NCBI GenBank assembly: GCA_004793585.1 | Contig: SRZB01000030.1 | Span: 1 to 42,282 of the forward strand | Direction: 5' to 3' | DNA length: 42,282 nucleotides | From: Hominisplanchenecus murintestinalis | GTDB taxonomy: Bacteria > Bacillota > Clostridia > Lachnospirales > Lachnospiraceae | Shown: positions 33,960 through 42,282 of the stretch, piece by piece | How positions within the stretch are numbered: the first letter of the stretch is position 1 | Layout of the letters: each line of letters begins with the position of its first letter | Position numbers and translations under genes: made by a program | Notes under the pieces: model-generated | The model's input: the letters and a program-made list of their open reading frames with translations, nothing else | Told to the model about the DNA's origin: nothing | Database searches by the model: none

Positions 33960-35039
33960 TTACATGTTGCGCAGGAAAGCTGTAACGTATGTATGCAGTT
34001 TGGTGAAATCTTCCAGGAAGGTTTTTGTACACTCTAAGTAAAAGAGAGAATCTCCGTAATTCCGGTAAAATTTTGGTGTTTGGACATCGGCAAAACCCGG
34101 GAGGAAATATCCGTCTTTCCGGCAGTAACAATTAGATGCCTTTGCGGGGGTGCGATGTTCTTTGTCTACATAGGCTGCCACGCTTTTGTGGATTGCAGTG
34201 TCTTCCAGAGGAAGATAGTAGTAGCTGCGATAGTCATCGAAGAAATGCTTCAGAGCGCCACAAATTCCGTGAACCTGTAAAACGGCGGCAGAACTGGAGG
34301 CTGTGAAACTGCCTTCTTCCCGTGATATGGAAATCGACTGGGGGATGGGAGTGCGCAGGCTGATGTTGAAGGTTAGCATCAGAGAGTCTTGATTTGCCTG
34401 GACAGAGGGAGCGGTATGTAATCTGAAAGCTCCTTCCAATAGTTCCAGGTAGGCGCTGAGGGAGAAGAGCGCGGCAGTCCCCAGAAGGTCATCATGATTG
34501 TGCAGCAGAAGAAGCCGGCGCAGGGCAGGGGATTTAGCTCTGGAGAATTCATGATAGACGGCAATTAGTTTTTGCCCATCCAGTTCATCCTCTCTGGAAT
34601 ACTCAAGAAAGTTTTCCAGGGATTTGAGGTTCATGGAAGAAAGCCCCAGGAACTTTTTCAGGGGGCGGTACATACGGTAAAGGTCGATACTTTGCACTTT
34701 ATCTAGATGGCCGCAGGGCAGCTTATATTTTTCACATCTTTTTTTCAGAAAGGGCAAATCAAACGCTTCGCCGTTAAAGTGAATCAGATAACGAAAGCCT
34801 GAGAGGAAGGATGAAAAGGCAGAGAGGATTTCAGGCTCATCTTTCAGGGATTCGGCGAGCCATTGAGTGAGCTGCCAGGAACCGTTTTTGAGAGTGAGCG
34901 CGCCAACCAGATAAATAAAAGCAGATTTTGGAGAAAAACCGGTGGTTTCAATGTCAAAGATGACAGATTCCGGTGGAATCTGATGCTGCCATGCCGGCGG
35001 GCAGGGATGGTGGTTACAGGTATCGGTGATGGTAATCAT
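33960..35039 (-). CDS. YprB-like DEDD exonuclease (ribonuclease H-like fold)
   Basis: A 359-residue protein. Asp29 and Glu31 in IFDIETTGF start the DnaQ-type exonuclease core, Asp94 is in HFNGEAFDLPFL, and His182/Asp184 lie in LLHNHDDLLG, the expected DEDD order. The family resembles B. subtilis YprB, of unknown substrate. GGAGGA lies 4-5 bases before the ATG at 35039. The C-terminal half (about 200-359) is not recognised, although a KTFLEDFTKLHTY end is seen. The gene has its own promoter on the minus strand and is transcribed toward the MITE-like element. Confidence 0.85.
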   Translation of the reverse strand: MITITDTCNHHPCPPAWQHQIPPESVIFDIETTGFSPKSAFIYLVGALTLKNGSWQLTQWLAESLKDEPEILSAFSSFLSGFRYLIHFNGEAFDLPFLKKRCEKYKLPCGHLDKVQSIDLYRMYRPLKKFLGLSSMNLKSLENFLEYSREDELDGQKLIAVYHEFSRAKSPALRRLLLLHNHDDLLGTAALFSLSAYLELLEGAFRLHTAPSVQANQDSLMLTFNISLRTPIPQSISISREEGSFTASSSAAVLQVHGICGALKHFFDDYRSYYYLPLEDTAIHKSVAAYVDKEHRTPAKASNCYCRKDGYFLPGFADVQTPKFYRNYGDSLFYLECTKTFLEDFTKLHTYVTAFLRNM

Positions 35040-35113
35040 AGGTTCCTCCAGTGAAAAATAGTTGTTTGTAAATTCATGCGCGCCAGCTGCTTCTAAGAGG
35101 CGCGAGTAAATAT

Positions 35114-35142
35114 ATTATACAGTAGTTTGAGGATTTTCGCAA
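35114..35142 (-). promoter_or_regulatory. Promoter for the YprB-like gene
   Basis: On the minus strand, TTGCGA (35142-35137) and TATAAT (35119-35114) are 17 bases apart. The leader of about 65 bases contains a 6-bp GC-rich stem, CGCGCC/GGCGCG (35079-35104). Confidence 0.75.
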
Positions 35143-35181
35143 AGGAGAAAGGAGCGGCCTGCCGGATGGCAGGACAGGTTT

Positions 35182-36108
35182 ATGTGGGAGCAGGAAATTT
35201 TAGGCATTGATTTTTATCATGTTCTGGCGTGGCTGTTTATTTATAGCGTGATGGGCTGGATCTGGGAGAGCTGTTATGTTTCGGTAAAAGAGAGGAAGCT
35301 GGTGAACCGTGGGTTTGTGACAGGCCCGGTATGTACGATTTACGGCGTTGGGGCGGTAAGCGTATATTTGATTCTGCGCCCTCTGGATGGGAAGATCCTT
35401 CCACTTTTTTTCTGCGGGATCGCACTGGCTACGACGCTGGAATATTTAACGGCAGTGGTTATGGAAAAGCTGTTCCATATGAGTTGGTGGGACTACAGCA
35501 GCAACCGGTTTAATTTCCAGGGGAGAATTTGCCTGGGAAGTTCTATTGTATGGGGATTTTTTACAGTGATTATGTTTGAAATACTTCAGCCCCTGGTGGA
35601 GAGGATTACAGGCCTGGTGGATGAGGCGTCCGGACGGGGGGTTCTTGGGGCGGCGATTGTGCTGTATGCTGTGGACTTCGGATTTTCTATGGCGACGGCG
35701 ATGCAGCTGGGAGAAAAGGTGGCGCAGATGGAACAGGCAATGTCAGAATTTTCTGAGCATCTGCAGGAATCCAGAATTTTCACTTCTGCTTCAGAGCTTT
35801 TGGAACTGCTGGACTCTTACCGCAGGAACAGAAAGTATGGGAACATCAGGGAGCGCCTGGAAAAATATCAGGAGATGATGGCAGACAGGATTGAAAAAAT
35901 GGGAATTCAGGAGCAGAAGGAAGCGGCTATTGAGAAATTAAGGGTGGCGGTGGAAAAGCTCTCAAACCTTATTGTAAAAGGCGGCTGGAATAGCAGGCGT
36001 CTGATAAAAGCATATCCAAATCTAAGTAAGGCCAGCAAAGCAAGAGAAAGGTTGATGCGTCTGAGCAGGCTCGAAAGGAAAGAGAATAAAGAGGATGTCA
36101 AGAAATAG
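35182..36108 (+). CDS. CmpB-like putative ABC transporter membrane protein
   Basis: A 308-residue protein whose first about 190 residues hold four to five membrane helices with the motifs GWIWESCYVSVKERKLVNRGF, GPVCTIYGVGA and WWDYSSNRFNFQGRICLGSS, recognised as the putative ABC-type permease family (ABC_trans_CmpB, PF06541). The remainder is a basic coiled-coil-like tail. AGGACAGG precedes the ATG. Only 13 bases separate its stop from rnfC, so it may be the first gene of the rnf operon. The function is unknown. Confidence 0.8.
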   Translation: MWEQEILGIDFYHVLAWLFIYSVMGWIWESCYVSVKERKLVNRGFVTGPVCTIYGVGAVSVYLILRPLDGKILPLFFCGIALATTLEYLTAVVMEKLFHMSWWDYSSNRFNFQGRICLGSSIVWGFFTVIMFEILQPLVERITGLVDEASGRGVLGAAIVLYAVDFGFSMATAMQLGEKVAQMEQAMSEFSEHLQESRIFTSASELLELLDSYRRNRKYGNIRERLEKYQEMMADRIEKMGIQEQKEAAIEKLRVAVEKLSNLIVKGGWNSRRLIKAYPNLSKASKARERLMRLSRLERKENKEDVKK

Positions 36109-36121
36109 AAAGGAAGAAAAA

Positions 36122-37441
36122 ATGGCGCGATTAACATTTAAGGGGGGAATCCACCCCTATGACGGCAAAGAGCTGTCAAAGGATAAGCCGATCCGGGACA
36201 TTCTGCCTCAGGGGGACGTAGTATATCCGCTCTCACAACACATCGGCGCGCCGGCAGTTCCGGCAGTGAAAAAGGGCGACTATATCTGGGCCGGGCAGGT
36301 GATTGCAGAAGCGGGAGGCTTCGTGTCAGCGTCTATCCACGCGTCTGTTTCAGGCGTAGTCAAAGGGATTGAGAGACGCCTGACGGTAACGGGAACCATG
36401 TGCGACGCCATCATCGTTGAAAATGACGGGAAGTATACGGAGATTGCGCGTCCGGAGCGGAAGCCATTGGAAAATCTGACAGGCGGGGAAATCCTGCAGT
36501 ATATCAGAGAAGCGGGCGTCGTAGGCATGGGAGGCGCAGGTTTTCCGACACATGTGAAGCTCTCGCCGAAAGAGCCGGAAAAAATTGACTATGTGCTTGT
36601 AAACTGCGCGGAGTGTGAGCCATATCTGACTGCGGACTACCGGAGGATGATGGAAGAGCCGGATAAAATTGTAGCGGGACTAAAGGCGGTGCTGAAAATT
36701 TTTCCGCAGGCGAAAGGCATCCTGGCTGTGGAGGATAATAAAAAGGATGCCGCTGCCAAACTCAGGGAGGCCGCTGCGGGGGAAACGGGCATTGAAGTGA
36801 AAGTGCTGAAAACGAAGTATCCCCAGGGAGCTGAGCGTCAGCTCATCTTTGCGGTAACAGGACGGAAAATTAACTCGTCCATGCTTCCGGCAGACGTCGG
36901 GTGCGTGGTGGACAACTGTGATACGGTATATGCCATTTATCAGGCAGTTTATAACGGACGTCCGCTGACGGAGCGCATCGTGACCGTGACGGGCGACGCC
37001 ATTGCCGAGCCGCAGAATTTCCGCGTCCGTACGGGGACGAATTATGCGGAGCTGGCGGACGCGGCGGGAGGCTTTAAGTCGCAGCCGGAAAAAATCGTGT
37101 CTGGCGGGCCGATGATGGGATTTGCCCTGTATAGCCTGGATGTGCCCTGTACAAAGACTTCCTCTGCCCTGCTATGTCTTACGAAAGATGAGGCGGCGGC
37201 TTATGAGCCGTCAAACTGCATCAACTGCGGGCGGTGTGTGAGCGTCTGTCCGGGGAGGGTGGTTCCTTCCAGACTGGCGGACTTTGCAGAGAGACATGAC
37301 GAGGAAGCATTTGTGAAAGCAGACGGTATGGAGTGCTGCGAGTGCGGCTGCTGCAGTTATATCTGCCCGGCGAAACGCCCGCTTACCCAGTACATAAAAT
37401 CCATGCGTAAAATCGTACTGGCGAACCGAAAGAAAAAGTAG
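36122..37441 (+). CDS. rnfC: Rnf complex subunit C (NADH-binding, two [4Fe-4S])
   Basis: A 439-residue peripheral subunit. ATG 36122 gives the expected N-terminus with GGIHPYDGKE at 8-17, preceded by AAAGGAAG; a longer in-frame start at 36095 lies inside the previous gene. Residues 133-147 carry the NADH/FMN-binding VVGMGGAGFPTHVKL, and 366-376 and about 404-414 the clusters CINCGRCVSVCP and CCECGCCSYICP. Rnf couples electron transfer between reduced ferredoxin and NAD+ to Na+ or H+ translocation. It starts the rnfCDGEAB series. Confidence 0.96.
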   Translation: MARLTFKGGIHPYDGKELSKDKPIRDILPQGDVVYPLSQHIGAPAVPAVKKGDYIWAGQVIAEAGGFVSASIHASVSGVVKGIERRLTVTGTMCDAIIVENDGKYTEIARPERKPLENLTGGEILQYIREAGVVGMGGAGFPTHVKLSPKEPEKIDYVLVNCAECEPYLTADYRRMMEEPDKIVAGLKAVLKIFPQAKGILAVEDNKKDAAAKLREAAAGETGIEVKVLKTKYPQGAERQLIFAVTGRKINSSMLPADVGCVVDNCDTVYAIYQAVYNGRPLTERIVTVTGDAIAEPQNFRVRTGTNYAELADAAGGFKSQPEKIVSGGPMMGFALYSLDVPCTKTSSALLCLTKDEAAAYEPSNCINCGRCVSVCPGRVVPSRLADFAERHDEEAFVKADGMECCECGCCSYICPAKRPLTQYIKSMRKIVLANRKKK

Positions 37442-37456
37442 AAGGGAGAAGAGAAG

Positions 37457-38389
37457 ATGAGCGGTTTACTGAATGTATCATCCAATCCCCATATCCGTTC
37501 GCATGACACAACGTCACGGATTATGCTGCTGGTAGTCCTTGCGCTGCTTCCGGCAAGCGTTTTCGGCGTGTATCATTTTGGGATAAATGCGCTGGTGACA
37601 ATTCTGGTGTCGGTAACATCCTGTGTACTGACGGAATATGTTTATGAAAAATTGATGCACAGGAACATTACAGTGGGGGATTTCAGCGCGGCAGTGACGG
37701 GGCTTCTCCTGGCGCTGAACCTTCCGGCTACCGTGCCGTGGTGGATTCCGGTGATTGGCGGCGTTTTTGCGATTCTGGTTGTGAAACAGCTCTTTGGGGG
37801 AATCGGGCAAAACTTTATGAATCCTGCGCTGGGAGCCAGATGTTTCCTGCTGATTTCTTTTGCGGGGCGTATGACAGATTTTACATATGATGGAATTTCA
37901 GGAGCGACGCCCCTGACCGCATTGAAGATGGGGGAACCGGTGAACCTTATGGATATGTTTTTAGGAAATAAGACAGGTTCTATCGGGGAAGTGTCGGTGC
38001 TGGCGGTTTTGATTGGGGCGGTTATCCTGCTTTTGGCAGGGGTGATTGATTTGAGGATTCCCGGTACTTATTTGCTGAGTTTCTTATTTTTTATCCTGGT
38101 TTTCGGAGGACATGGGGCAGACCCGGAATATCTTCTGGGGCAGCTTTTTGGGGGCGGCCTGATGCTGGGGGCGTTTTTCATGGCGACAGATTATGTGACA
38201 ACCCCGATTACGAAACATGGGCAGCTGGTTTACGGCTGCATATTAGGCATCCTGACGGGGATTTTCCGGGTATATGGAAATTCAGCGGCGGGCGTGTCAT
38301 ACGCGATTATTTTTGGCAACCTTCTGGTGCCGTTGATTGAAAAGATGACGCTTCCCAGGGCGTTTGGAAAGGGAGGGAAGAAGGCATGA
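37457..38389 (+). CDS. rnfD: Rnf complex subunit D (membrane, covalent FMN)
   Basis: A 310-residue integral membrane subunit with about nine helices. The covalent FMN site is the Thr of SGATPLTALKMGE near residue 155, expected in this family. LLNVSSNPHIRSHDTTSRIM begins it as in other RnfD/NqrB proteins. AGAAGGGAGAAGAG precedes the ATG. Its stop overlaps the rnfG start in an ATGA. Confidence 0.96.
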   Translation: MSGLLNVSSNPHIRSHDTTSRIMLLVVLALLPASVFGVYHFGINALVTILVSVTSCVLTEYVYEKLMHRNITVGDFSAAVTGLLLALNLPATVPWWIPVIGGVFAILVVKQLFGGIGQNFMNPALGARCFLLISFAGRMTDFTYDGISGATPLTALKMGEPVNLMDMFLGNKTGSIGEVSVLAVLIGAVILLLAGVIDLRIPGTYLLSFLFFILVFGGHGADPEYLLGQLFGGGLMLGAFFMATDYVTTPITKHGQLVYGCILGILTGIFRVYGNSAAGVSYAIIFGNLLVPLIEKMTLPRAFGKGGKKA

Positions 38390-39021
38390 AGATTGTAAAA
38401 AATGCTTTAATCCTGATGGCAATTACGCTGGTGGCAGGCATCGGCCTGGGATTTGTGTATGAGGTTACAAAAGCGCCGATTGCCGGGCAGGAGCGGCAGG
38501 CAAAGGAGGAAGCGTACAAATCGGTATTTCCCGGAATGGCGTCTATGAAGCCTGTATACGGATTGGAACCAGATGAGGACGCAGCGAAAGTACAGGCGGA
38601 GTCGGCAGAAGCGCTGGCAGCGGCTGGATTGGAGGATATCCAGATAAAAGAAGCTTATGGCGCGGCGGGAGAATCTGGTGAGATTTTAGGATTGGTGATG
38701 AACGTTACGACAACGGGGTACGGCGGGGAAATTAATTTTTCTATGGGTATCCAAAATGATGGAACGGTAAACGGAATACGGATTCTTACCATCAGTGAGA
38801 CGGCAGGACTGGGTATGCGGGCTGCGGAAGATGAGTTCCAAAACCAGTTTGCGGGAAAGAAAGTTTCCGGGTTTACCGTTACAAAAACAGGCGCGGGAGC
38901 GGAGGATGAAATCAACGCAATCAGCGGGGCGACGATTACTTCTACAGGAATGACGCGGGGCGTGAATGCGGGGATTTGCTATTTCCAGAGCATGGTGGAA
39001 GGAGGCGGCGTCCATGAATAA
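38386..39021 (+). CDS. rnfG: Rnf complex subunit G (covalent FMN)
   Basis: A 211-residue subunit with one N-terminal membrane helix (about 5-25) and a periplasm-side flavin domain. The Ser-Gly-Ala-Thr-Ile-Thr segment at about 185-190 is the FMN-attachment motif. The start is coupled to rnfD by an ATGA overlap, and it ends with an 8-base overlap with rnfE. It accepts electrons from RnfC/D in the ion-pumping path. Confidence 0.95.
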   Translation: MKIVKNALILMAITLVAGIGLGFVYEVTKAPIAGQERQAKEEAYKSVFPGMASMKPVYGLEPDEDAAKVQAESAEALAAAGLEDIQIKEAYGAAGESGEILGLVMNVTTTGYGGEINFSMGIQNDGTVNGIRILTISETAGLGMRAAEDEFQNQFAGKKVSGFTVTKTGAGAEDEINAISGATITSTGMTRGVNAGICYFQSMVEGGGVHE

Positions 39022-39697
39022 GATTGCAGAACGGCTGTATAACGGGCTGGTGAAAGAGAATCCTACGTTTGTACTGATGCTGGGAATGTGTCCGACTCTG
39101 GCGGTCACTACTTCGGCGGTAAACGGACTGGGAATGGGCCTTACTACGACGGTAATTCTGGCGCTCTCAAACGCCATGATTGCCGCGCTGCGGAAGATTA
39201 TCCCGAATGGGGTGCGTATGCCGGCGTTTATCGTGGTAGTGGCGTCTTTTGTGACGATTGTCCAGTTTCTGCTTCAGGGATATGTGCCTGCTCTGTATGA
39301 AAGCCTGGGGATTTATATCCCCCTGATTGTGGTAAATTGTATCATCCTGGGGCGCGCGGAGGCATATGCTTCCATGAATCCGGTGATTCCGTCCTTTTTT
39401 GACGGACTTGGCATGGGGCTGGGGTTTACGGTGGGATTGACCTGCATCGGTATCGTGCGTGAGCTGGTTGGCGCCGGGAAAGCGTTTGGCGCCCGGGTGA
39501 TGCCGGATGCTTATGAGCCTATGACGATTTTCATCTTGGCGCCAGGGGCATTTCTGGTGCTTTCTATGCTTACAGCACTCCAGAACAGGGTGAAACGGCG
39601 TATGGAGATGAAAGGGCAGGAGACGAAAATCGGAACAGGCTGTACAGGTTCCTGCGCTTCCTGCCATGAGTCTTGTGGGAAAGGGGGCGAGGCGTGA
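39014..39697 (+). CDS. rnfE: Rnf complex subunit E with Cys-rich tail
   Basis: A 227-residue integral membrane subunit, six helices, related to RnfA. Start ATG 39014 has GGAGGCGG upstream; an in-frame start at 38966 lies inside rnfG and is unlikely. Core motifs NPTFVLMLGMCPTLAVT and NCIILGRAEAYASMN are intact. The C-terminus adds TGCTGSCASCHESCGKGG, with four Cys in a short span, not needed for the usual fold. Stop and rnfA start overlap by one base. Confidence 0.95.
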   Translation: MNKIAERLYNGLVKENPTFVLMLGMCPTLAVTTSAVNGLGMGLTTTVILALSNAMIAALRKIIPNGVRMPAFIVVVASFVTIVQFLLQGYVPALYESLGIYIPLIVVNCIILGRAEAYASMNPVIPSFFDGLGMGLGFTVGLTCIGIVRELVGAGKAFGARVMPDAYEPMTIFILAPGAFLVLSMLTALQNRVKRRMEMKGQETKIGTGCTGSCASCHESCGKGGEA

Positions 39698-40272
39698 TGA
39701 GAGAACTTCTGATGATTGCGGTGGGGGCTGCGTTTATCAATAACGTAGTACTGAGTCAGTTTTTGGGAATCTGTGCATTCGTGGGCGTTTCGAAAAAGAC
39801 GGAGACCGCAGCGGGAATGGGTGCGGCAGTAGTGTTTGTTATCACCATTTCATCCCTGATTGCGGGAGTGATTTACAAATACATTTTGACGCCTTTCGAT
39901 GTGACCTATTTGCAGACGATTGTGTTTATTCTGGTTATCGCTGCTCTGGTGCAGTTTGTAGAGATGGTTGTTAAGAAGTACAGTATGTCTCTCTACAATG
40001 CGCTGGGCGTATACCTGCCTCTGATTACGACAAACTGCGCGGTGCTTGGAGTGGCGCTTATCAATGTGACGAAAAATTATTCGATTCTTGAGGGCGTGGT
40101 CAATGGATTTGCCACGGCAGTGGGATTCCTGATTGCTATTGTGCTGATGGCAGGCATCCGGGAAAAGACAGAGTATAATGATATCCCGGAATCTTTTAAA
40201 GGGTCGCCGATTGTGCTGTTGACGGCTTGCCTGATGGCAATTGCGTTTTTTGGTTTCTCAGGATTGAAATAG
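39697..40272 (+). CDS. rnfA: Rnf complex subunit A
   Basis: A 191-residue membrane subunit with six helices and the conserved INNVVLSQFLGICAFVG and LPLITTNCAVLGVALIN segments, each carrying one Cys that with RnfE helps hold the membrane-embedded iron site in this family. ATG 39697 is chosen because AGGGGGCGAGG precedes it and its first base is the last base of the rnfE stop. Confidence 0.96.
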   Translation: MRELLMIAVGAAFINNVVLSQFLGICAFVGVSKKTETAAGMGAAVVFVITISSLIAGVIYKYILTPFDVTYLQTIVFILVIAALVQFVEMVVKKYSMSLYNALGVYLPLITTNCAVLGVALINVTKNYSILEGVVNGFATAVGFLIAIVLMAGIREKTEYNDIPESFKGSPIVLLTACLMAIAFFGFSGLK

Positions 40273-40283
40273 GAGGAGGGCAT

Positions 40284-41087
40284 ATGAATGGAGTGATACT
40301 TGCGGCTCTGATCGTGGGCGGCACCGGCCTGATTCTTGGACTGTTCCTGGGATTAGCAGATAAGAAATTTAAAGTAGAAGTAGATGAAAAAGAAGCGTTG
40401 ATTCGTGCGGAGCTTCCGGGAAATAACTGCGGAGGATGCGGATATGCGGGCTGTGATGCTGTGGCAAAAGCAATTGCTGAAGGTGAGGCGGATGTGGACG
40501 TCTGTCCTGTGGGCGGCGCGGAGGCCGCGGCGAAGATAGCGTCTATTATGGGAAAAGAGGCAAAGCCGGGCGTACGCATGACAGCCTTTGTCAGATGTGC
40601 GGGAACCTGCGGCAAGACGCGCAGTAATTATGAATATTATGGCGTGCGGGATTGCGCAGTGATGGAATTTGTTCCTTCCGGCGGACCAAAAAGCTGTATC
40701 TATGGGTGTTTAGGTTATGGAAACTGTGTAAAAGCATGTAAATTTGATGCCATCCATGTGATGGATGGGATTGCGGTGGTAGATAAAGAAAAATGCAAAG
40801 CATGTGGCGCGTGTGTGGCGCAATGCCCAAAGCACTTGATTGAACTGGTGCCTTACGAGATGGATCACCTGGTGCAGTGTGTTTCTAAGGATAAGGGAAA
40901 AGCTGTTATGCAGGCGTGCAGGGCAGGATGCATCGGCTGCAGGAAATGTGAGAAAGAGTGTCCTACGGGGGCGGTGTCTGTAACAGATAACATAGCGAAT
41001 ATTGATTATGGGGGGTGTGCGAATTGCGGCGTGTGCGCGCAGGTATGTCCCAGAAAAATTATTACAGGCGTCCCAGAAAAAAGATGA
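40284..41087 (+). CDS. rnfB: Rnf complex subunit B (multi-[4Fe-4S] ferredoxin-like)
   Basis: A 267-residue subunit with an N-terminal anchor helix and many iron-sulfur motifs. The 4Fe-4S domain is NCGGCGYAGCDAVAKAI (about 49-65) with a later CP. Then follow CIYGCLGYGNCVKAC, CKACGACVAQCP, CIGCRKCEKECP and CANCGVCAQVCP. It takes electrons from reduced ferredoxin. ATG 40284 has AGGAGGAGGG 5 bases upstream; the longer in-frame start lies within rnfA. Last gene of the operon; no clear terminator follows. Confidence 0.96.
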   Translation: MNGVILAALIVGGTGLILGLFLGLADKKFKVEVDEKEALIRAELPGNNCGGCGYAGCDAVAKAIAEGEADVDVCPVGGAEAAAKIASIMGKEAKPGVRMTAFVRCAGTCGKTRSNYEYYGVRDCAVMEFVPSGGPKSCIYGCLGYGNCVKACKFDAIHVMDGIAVVDKEKCKACGACVAQCPKHLIELVPYEMDHLVQCVSKDKGKAVMQACRAGCIGCRKCEKECPTGAVSVTDNIANIDYGGCANCGVCAQVCPRKIITGVPEKR

Positions 41088-41104
41088 AGCTTTTCTTAAG
41101 AGGA

Positions 41105-41133
41105 TTGAAATTGCAGGAGTTCTGAATTATACT
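41105..41133 (+). promoter_or_regulatory. Promoter for the cell-wall-binding protein
   Basis: TTGAAA and TATACT are 17 bases apart, with the start predicted near 41140, about 30 bases before the ATG. A second pair, TTGCAG/TATAAA with 16 bases between, overlaps it. The gene is therefore probably expressed separately from rnf. Confidence 0.7.
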
Positions 41134-41169
41134 ATAAAATATATGAAAATCATAGAAGGGAGCGATAGA

Positions 41170-42153
41170 ATGAATAAGAAAAGAATGGGGGTTGCGGCAG
41201 CGCTGGCATTGCTGCTGGCGTTCTGTATTTCAGCTTCCGCTTTTGCGACAGGAGTAAGCGACGGTTTTCTGACGCAGGGAGGGGCTACTTATTATTATCA
41301 GGATGGGAAGATGCAGAAGGGCTGGAAAGAAATTGCCGGAAAGAAATACTTTTTCTGCAAAGATGGCAAAATGGCAGTCGGACGTTTAAAAGTCGGCAAG
41401 ACCACATACTATTTCAATACGAAAGGTGTGTGCGTGAAGAAACTTCCTAATGCGGCGTGGGTACAGGATGAGAAGGGCCGCCGCTATTGTGATGGAGCTG
41501 ATAAGTACTTAAAAGGCGGCTGGAAAACCATTCAGGGCAAAAAATATTATTTTAATAAAAAAGGGTATGTCCTGACAGGGATACAGAAGATAAAGAAAAA
41601 TGTTTATCATTTCAACAAAAAGGGAGTGATGACAGCCGGAAAATGGGTGCGCACCAAGAGCGGGAAATACTATTTTGCCAGCGATGGAAAGATGGTGAGA
41701 AATTCATGGGTGAATGATATTTATCTGGGAGACGATGGAAAGCAGATAAAAGACTACGTGGATGAAACGAGGGAGAATGATCAGAAAACAGGCTGGGTAG
41801 GCTATGGAAGGCTGTGGAAGTATTATTCCAGAGGCAAGATGGTGACAGGCTGGAGAGATATCAATAAGAACAGATACTTTTTCGAATCTACCGGATATAT
41901 GAAAATCGGATGGTATAACGACGGACAGGATTACTATTTCCTGAATACGACTCCGGGACGGGAAACAATCGGTGTGATGGCGACGAACTTCATGAGGATA
42001 GACGGCAAAGTATACTATTTCTTCCCGAAGAAAGTAAAGGATTCCGCCGGACGCGTACATCCGAAAGGAAGCATGGCAAGGGCGCTGAAGATACGTTACA
42101 ATAATAAAGAATATTCCTTTAACGAAGCAGGCGTATGCCAGGAGCTTAAATAA
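41170..42153 (+). CDS. Secreted cell-wall-binding repeat protein
   Basis: A 327-residue secreted protein with a signal peptide (MNKKRMG, hydrophobic core, SAFA-TG cleavage near residue 26). The rest is built of about eight CW_binding/choline-binding-like repeats of the type GWKxIxGKKYYFxxxGxM with conserved Trp, Gly and Tyr. No catalytic domain is visible, so the protein is all binding module. ATG 41170 is preferred over longer in-frame starts within rnfB because of GGGAGC upstream and the signal peptide. It would sit on the wall, perhaps binding teichoic acid or glucan-type ligands. The exact ligand is unknown. Confidence 0.85.
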   Translation: MNKKRMGVAAALALLLAFCISASAFATGVSDGFLTQGGATYYYQDGKMQKGWKEIAGKKYFFCKDGKMAVGRLKVGKTTYYFNTKGVCVKKLPNAAWVQDEKGRRYCDGADKYLKGGWKTIQGKKYYFNKKGYVLTGIQKIKKNVYHFNKKGVMTAGKWVRTKSGKYYFASDGKMVRNSWVNDIYLGDDGKQIKDYVDETRENDQKTGWVGYGRLWKYYSRGKMVTGWRDINKNRYFFESTGYMKIGWYNDGQDYYFLNTTPGRETIGVMATNFMRIDGKVYYFFPKKVKDSAGRVHPKGSMARALKIRYNNKEYSFNEAGVCQELK

Positions 42154-42194
42154 GCATAAAGAGGGTACTGTAAATGAAATGAACAGTAATCAGA

Positions 42195-42230
42195 GAAAGG
42201 GCTGCCATAAAGGCGGCTCTTTCCTTGCTT
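42195..42230 (+). terminator. Terminator after the cell-wall-binding protein
   Basis: GAAAGGGCTGCC pairs with GGCGGCTCTTTC in a 12-bp stem with two G-U pairs and a 5-base loop ATAAA, followed by a T-containing tract (CTTGCTTT). It is 41 bases after the stop codon. The remaining bases to the window end show no gene; TTGACA at 42250 has no partner -10 inside the window. Confidence 0.7.
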
Positions 42231-42282
42231 TATAGGAAATTCCGACCTATTGACACACAAAGAAAAACATATGTTTACCGAA

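Noticed and set aside
33785-33985. 66-residue frame downstream of the HtrA gene
   Set aside because: It spans the palindromic element and the 3' end of the minus-strand gene, has no ribosome binding site and no recognised domain.
42250-42282. Promoter at the right edge (TTGACA)
   Set aside because: No -10 at 16-18 bases is seen before the window ends, so it cannot be called.

Overview
The window looks like chromosomal DNA of a Gram-positive, obligately anaerobic Clostridia, most likely a gut Lachnospiraceae. The grounds are strong AGGAGG-type ribosome binding sites, sigma-A promoters with 17-bp spacers, an Rnf complex in the order C-D-G-E-A-B, Wzm/Wzt-type ABC glycan export alongside an LCP attachment enzyme, BspA-like leucine-rich repeats, cell-wall-binding repeats and many lipoproteins. 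The family placement is inference from gene content.

Layout. (1) 98-2488: a secreted repeat protein with a papain-like N-terminal domain and BspA-type repeats. (2) 2659-4035: citrate synthase with its own promoter and a hairpin leader. (3) 4076-13201: first surface-glycan block: ABC exporter permease, ATPase with a Wzt-type C-terminal domain, a large methyltransferase, a terminator, then a two-gene AAA ATPase plus PD-(D/E)XK nuclease module, and a two-headed GT2/GT4 glycosyltransferase. (4) 13296-19396: two lipoproteins (a solute-binding protein and a beta-propeller-like protein) followed by an ABC ATPase and a double-length ABC-2 permease. (5) 19313-22003, minus strand: a YfhO-family membrane protein that overlaps the permease tail to tail. 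(6) 22078-31795: second glycan block: double-GT2, WecE-type aminotransferase, double-GT2, GT2, then from its own promoter a polyprenyl-phosphate sugar transferase, an LCP protein and another GT2. (7) 31918-33654: HtrA-type protease. (8) 33684-33883: a long hairpin and a small MITE-like palindromic element. (9) 33960-35039, minus: a YprB-like DEDD exonuclease. (10) 35182-41087: a CmpB-like membrane protein followed closely by the six rnf genes. (11) 41170-42153: a secreted cell-wall-binding repeat protein.

How the parts work together (inference). The sugar transferase starts a glycan on undecaprenyl phosphate, the glycosyltransferases extend it, WecE supplies a 4-amino-4,6-dideoxy sugar nucleotide, the methyltransferase next to Wzt may modify or cap the chain end, Wzm/Wzt exports it and the LCP protein attaches it to the wall. 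YfhO may add side groups. No rml genes or Wzy-type polymerase are present, so some precursors come from elsewhere. The Rnf complex couples ferredoxin:NAD+ oxidoreduction to ion pumping.

The best candidate for an undescribed system is the ATPase-nuclease pair at 8441-10441. It has its own promoter, lies directly behind a strong terminator, looks AT-richer than its neighbours, and resembles a defence-type sensor/effector module placed inside a cell-surface polysaccharide locus. No DNA methyltransferase is adjacent.
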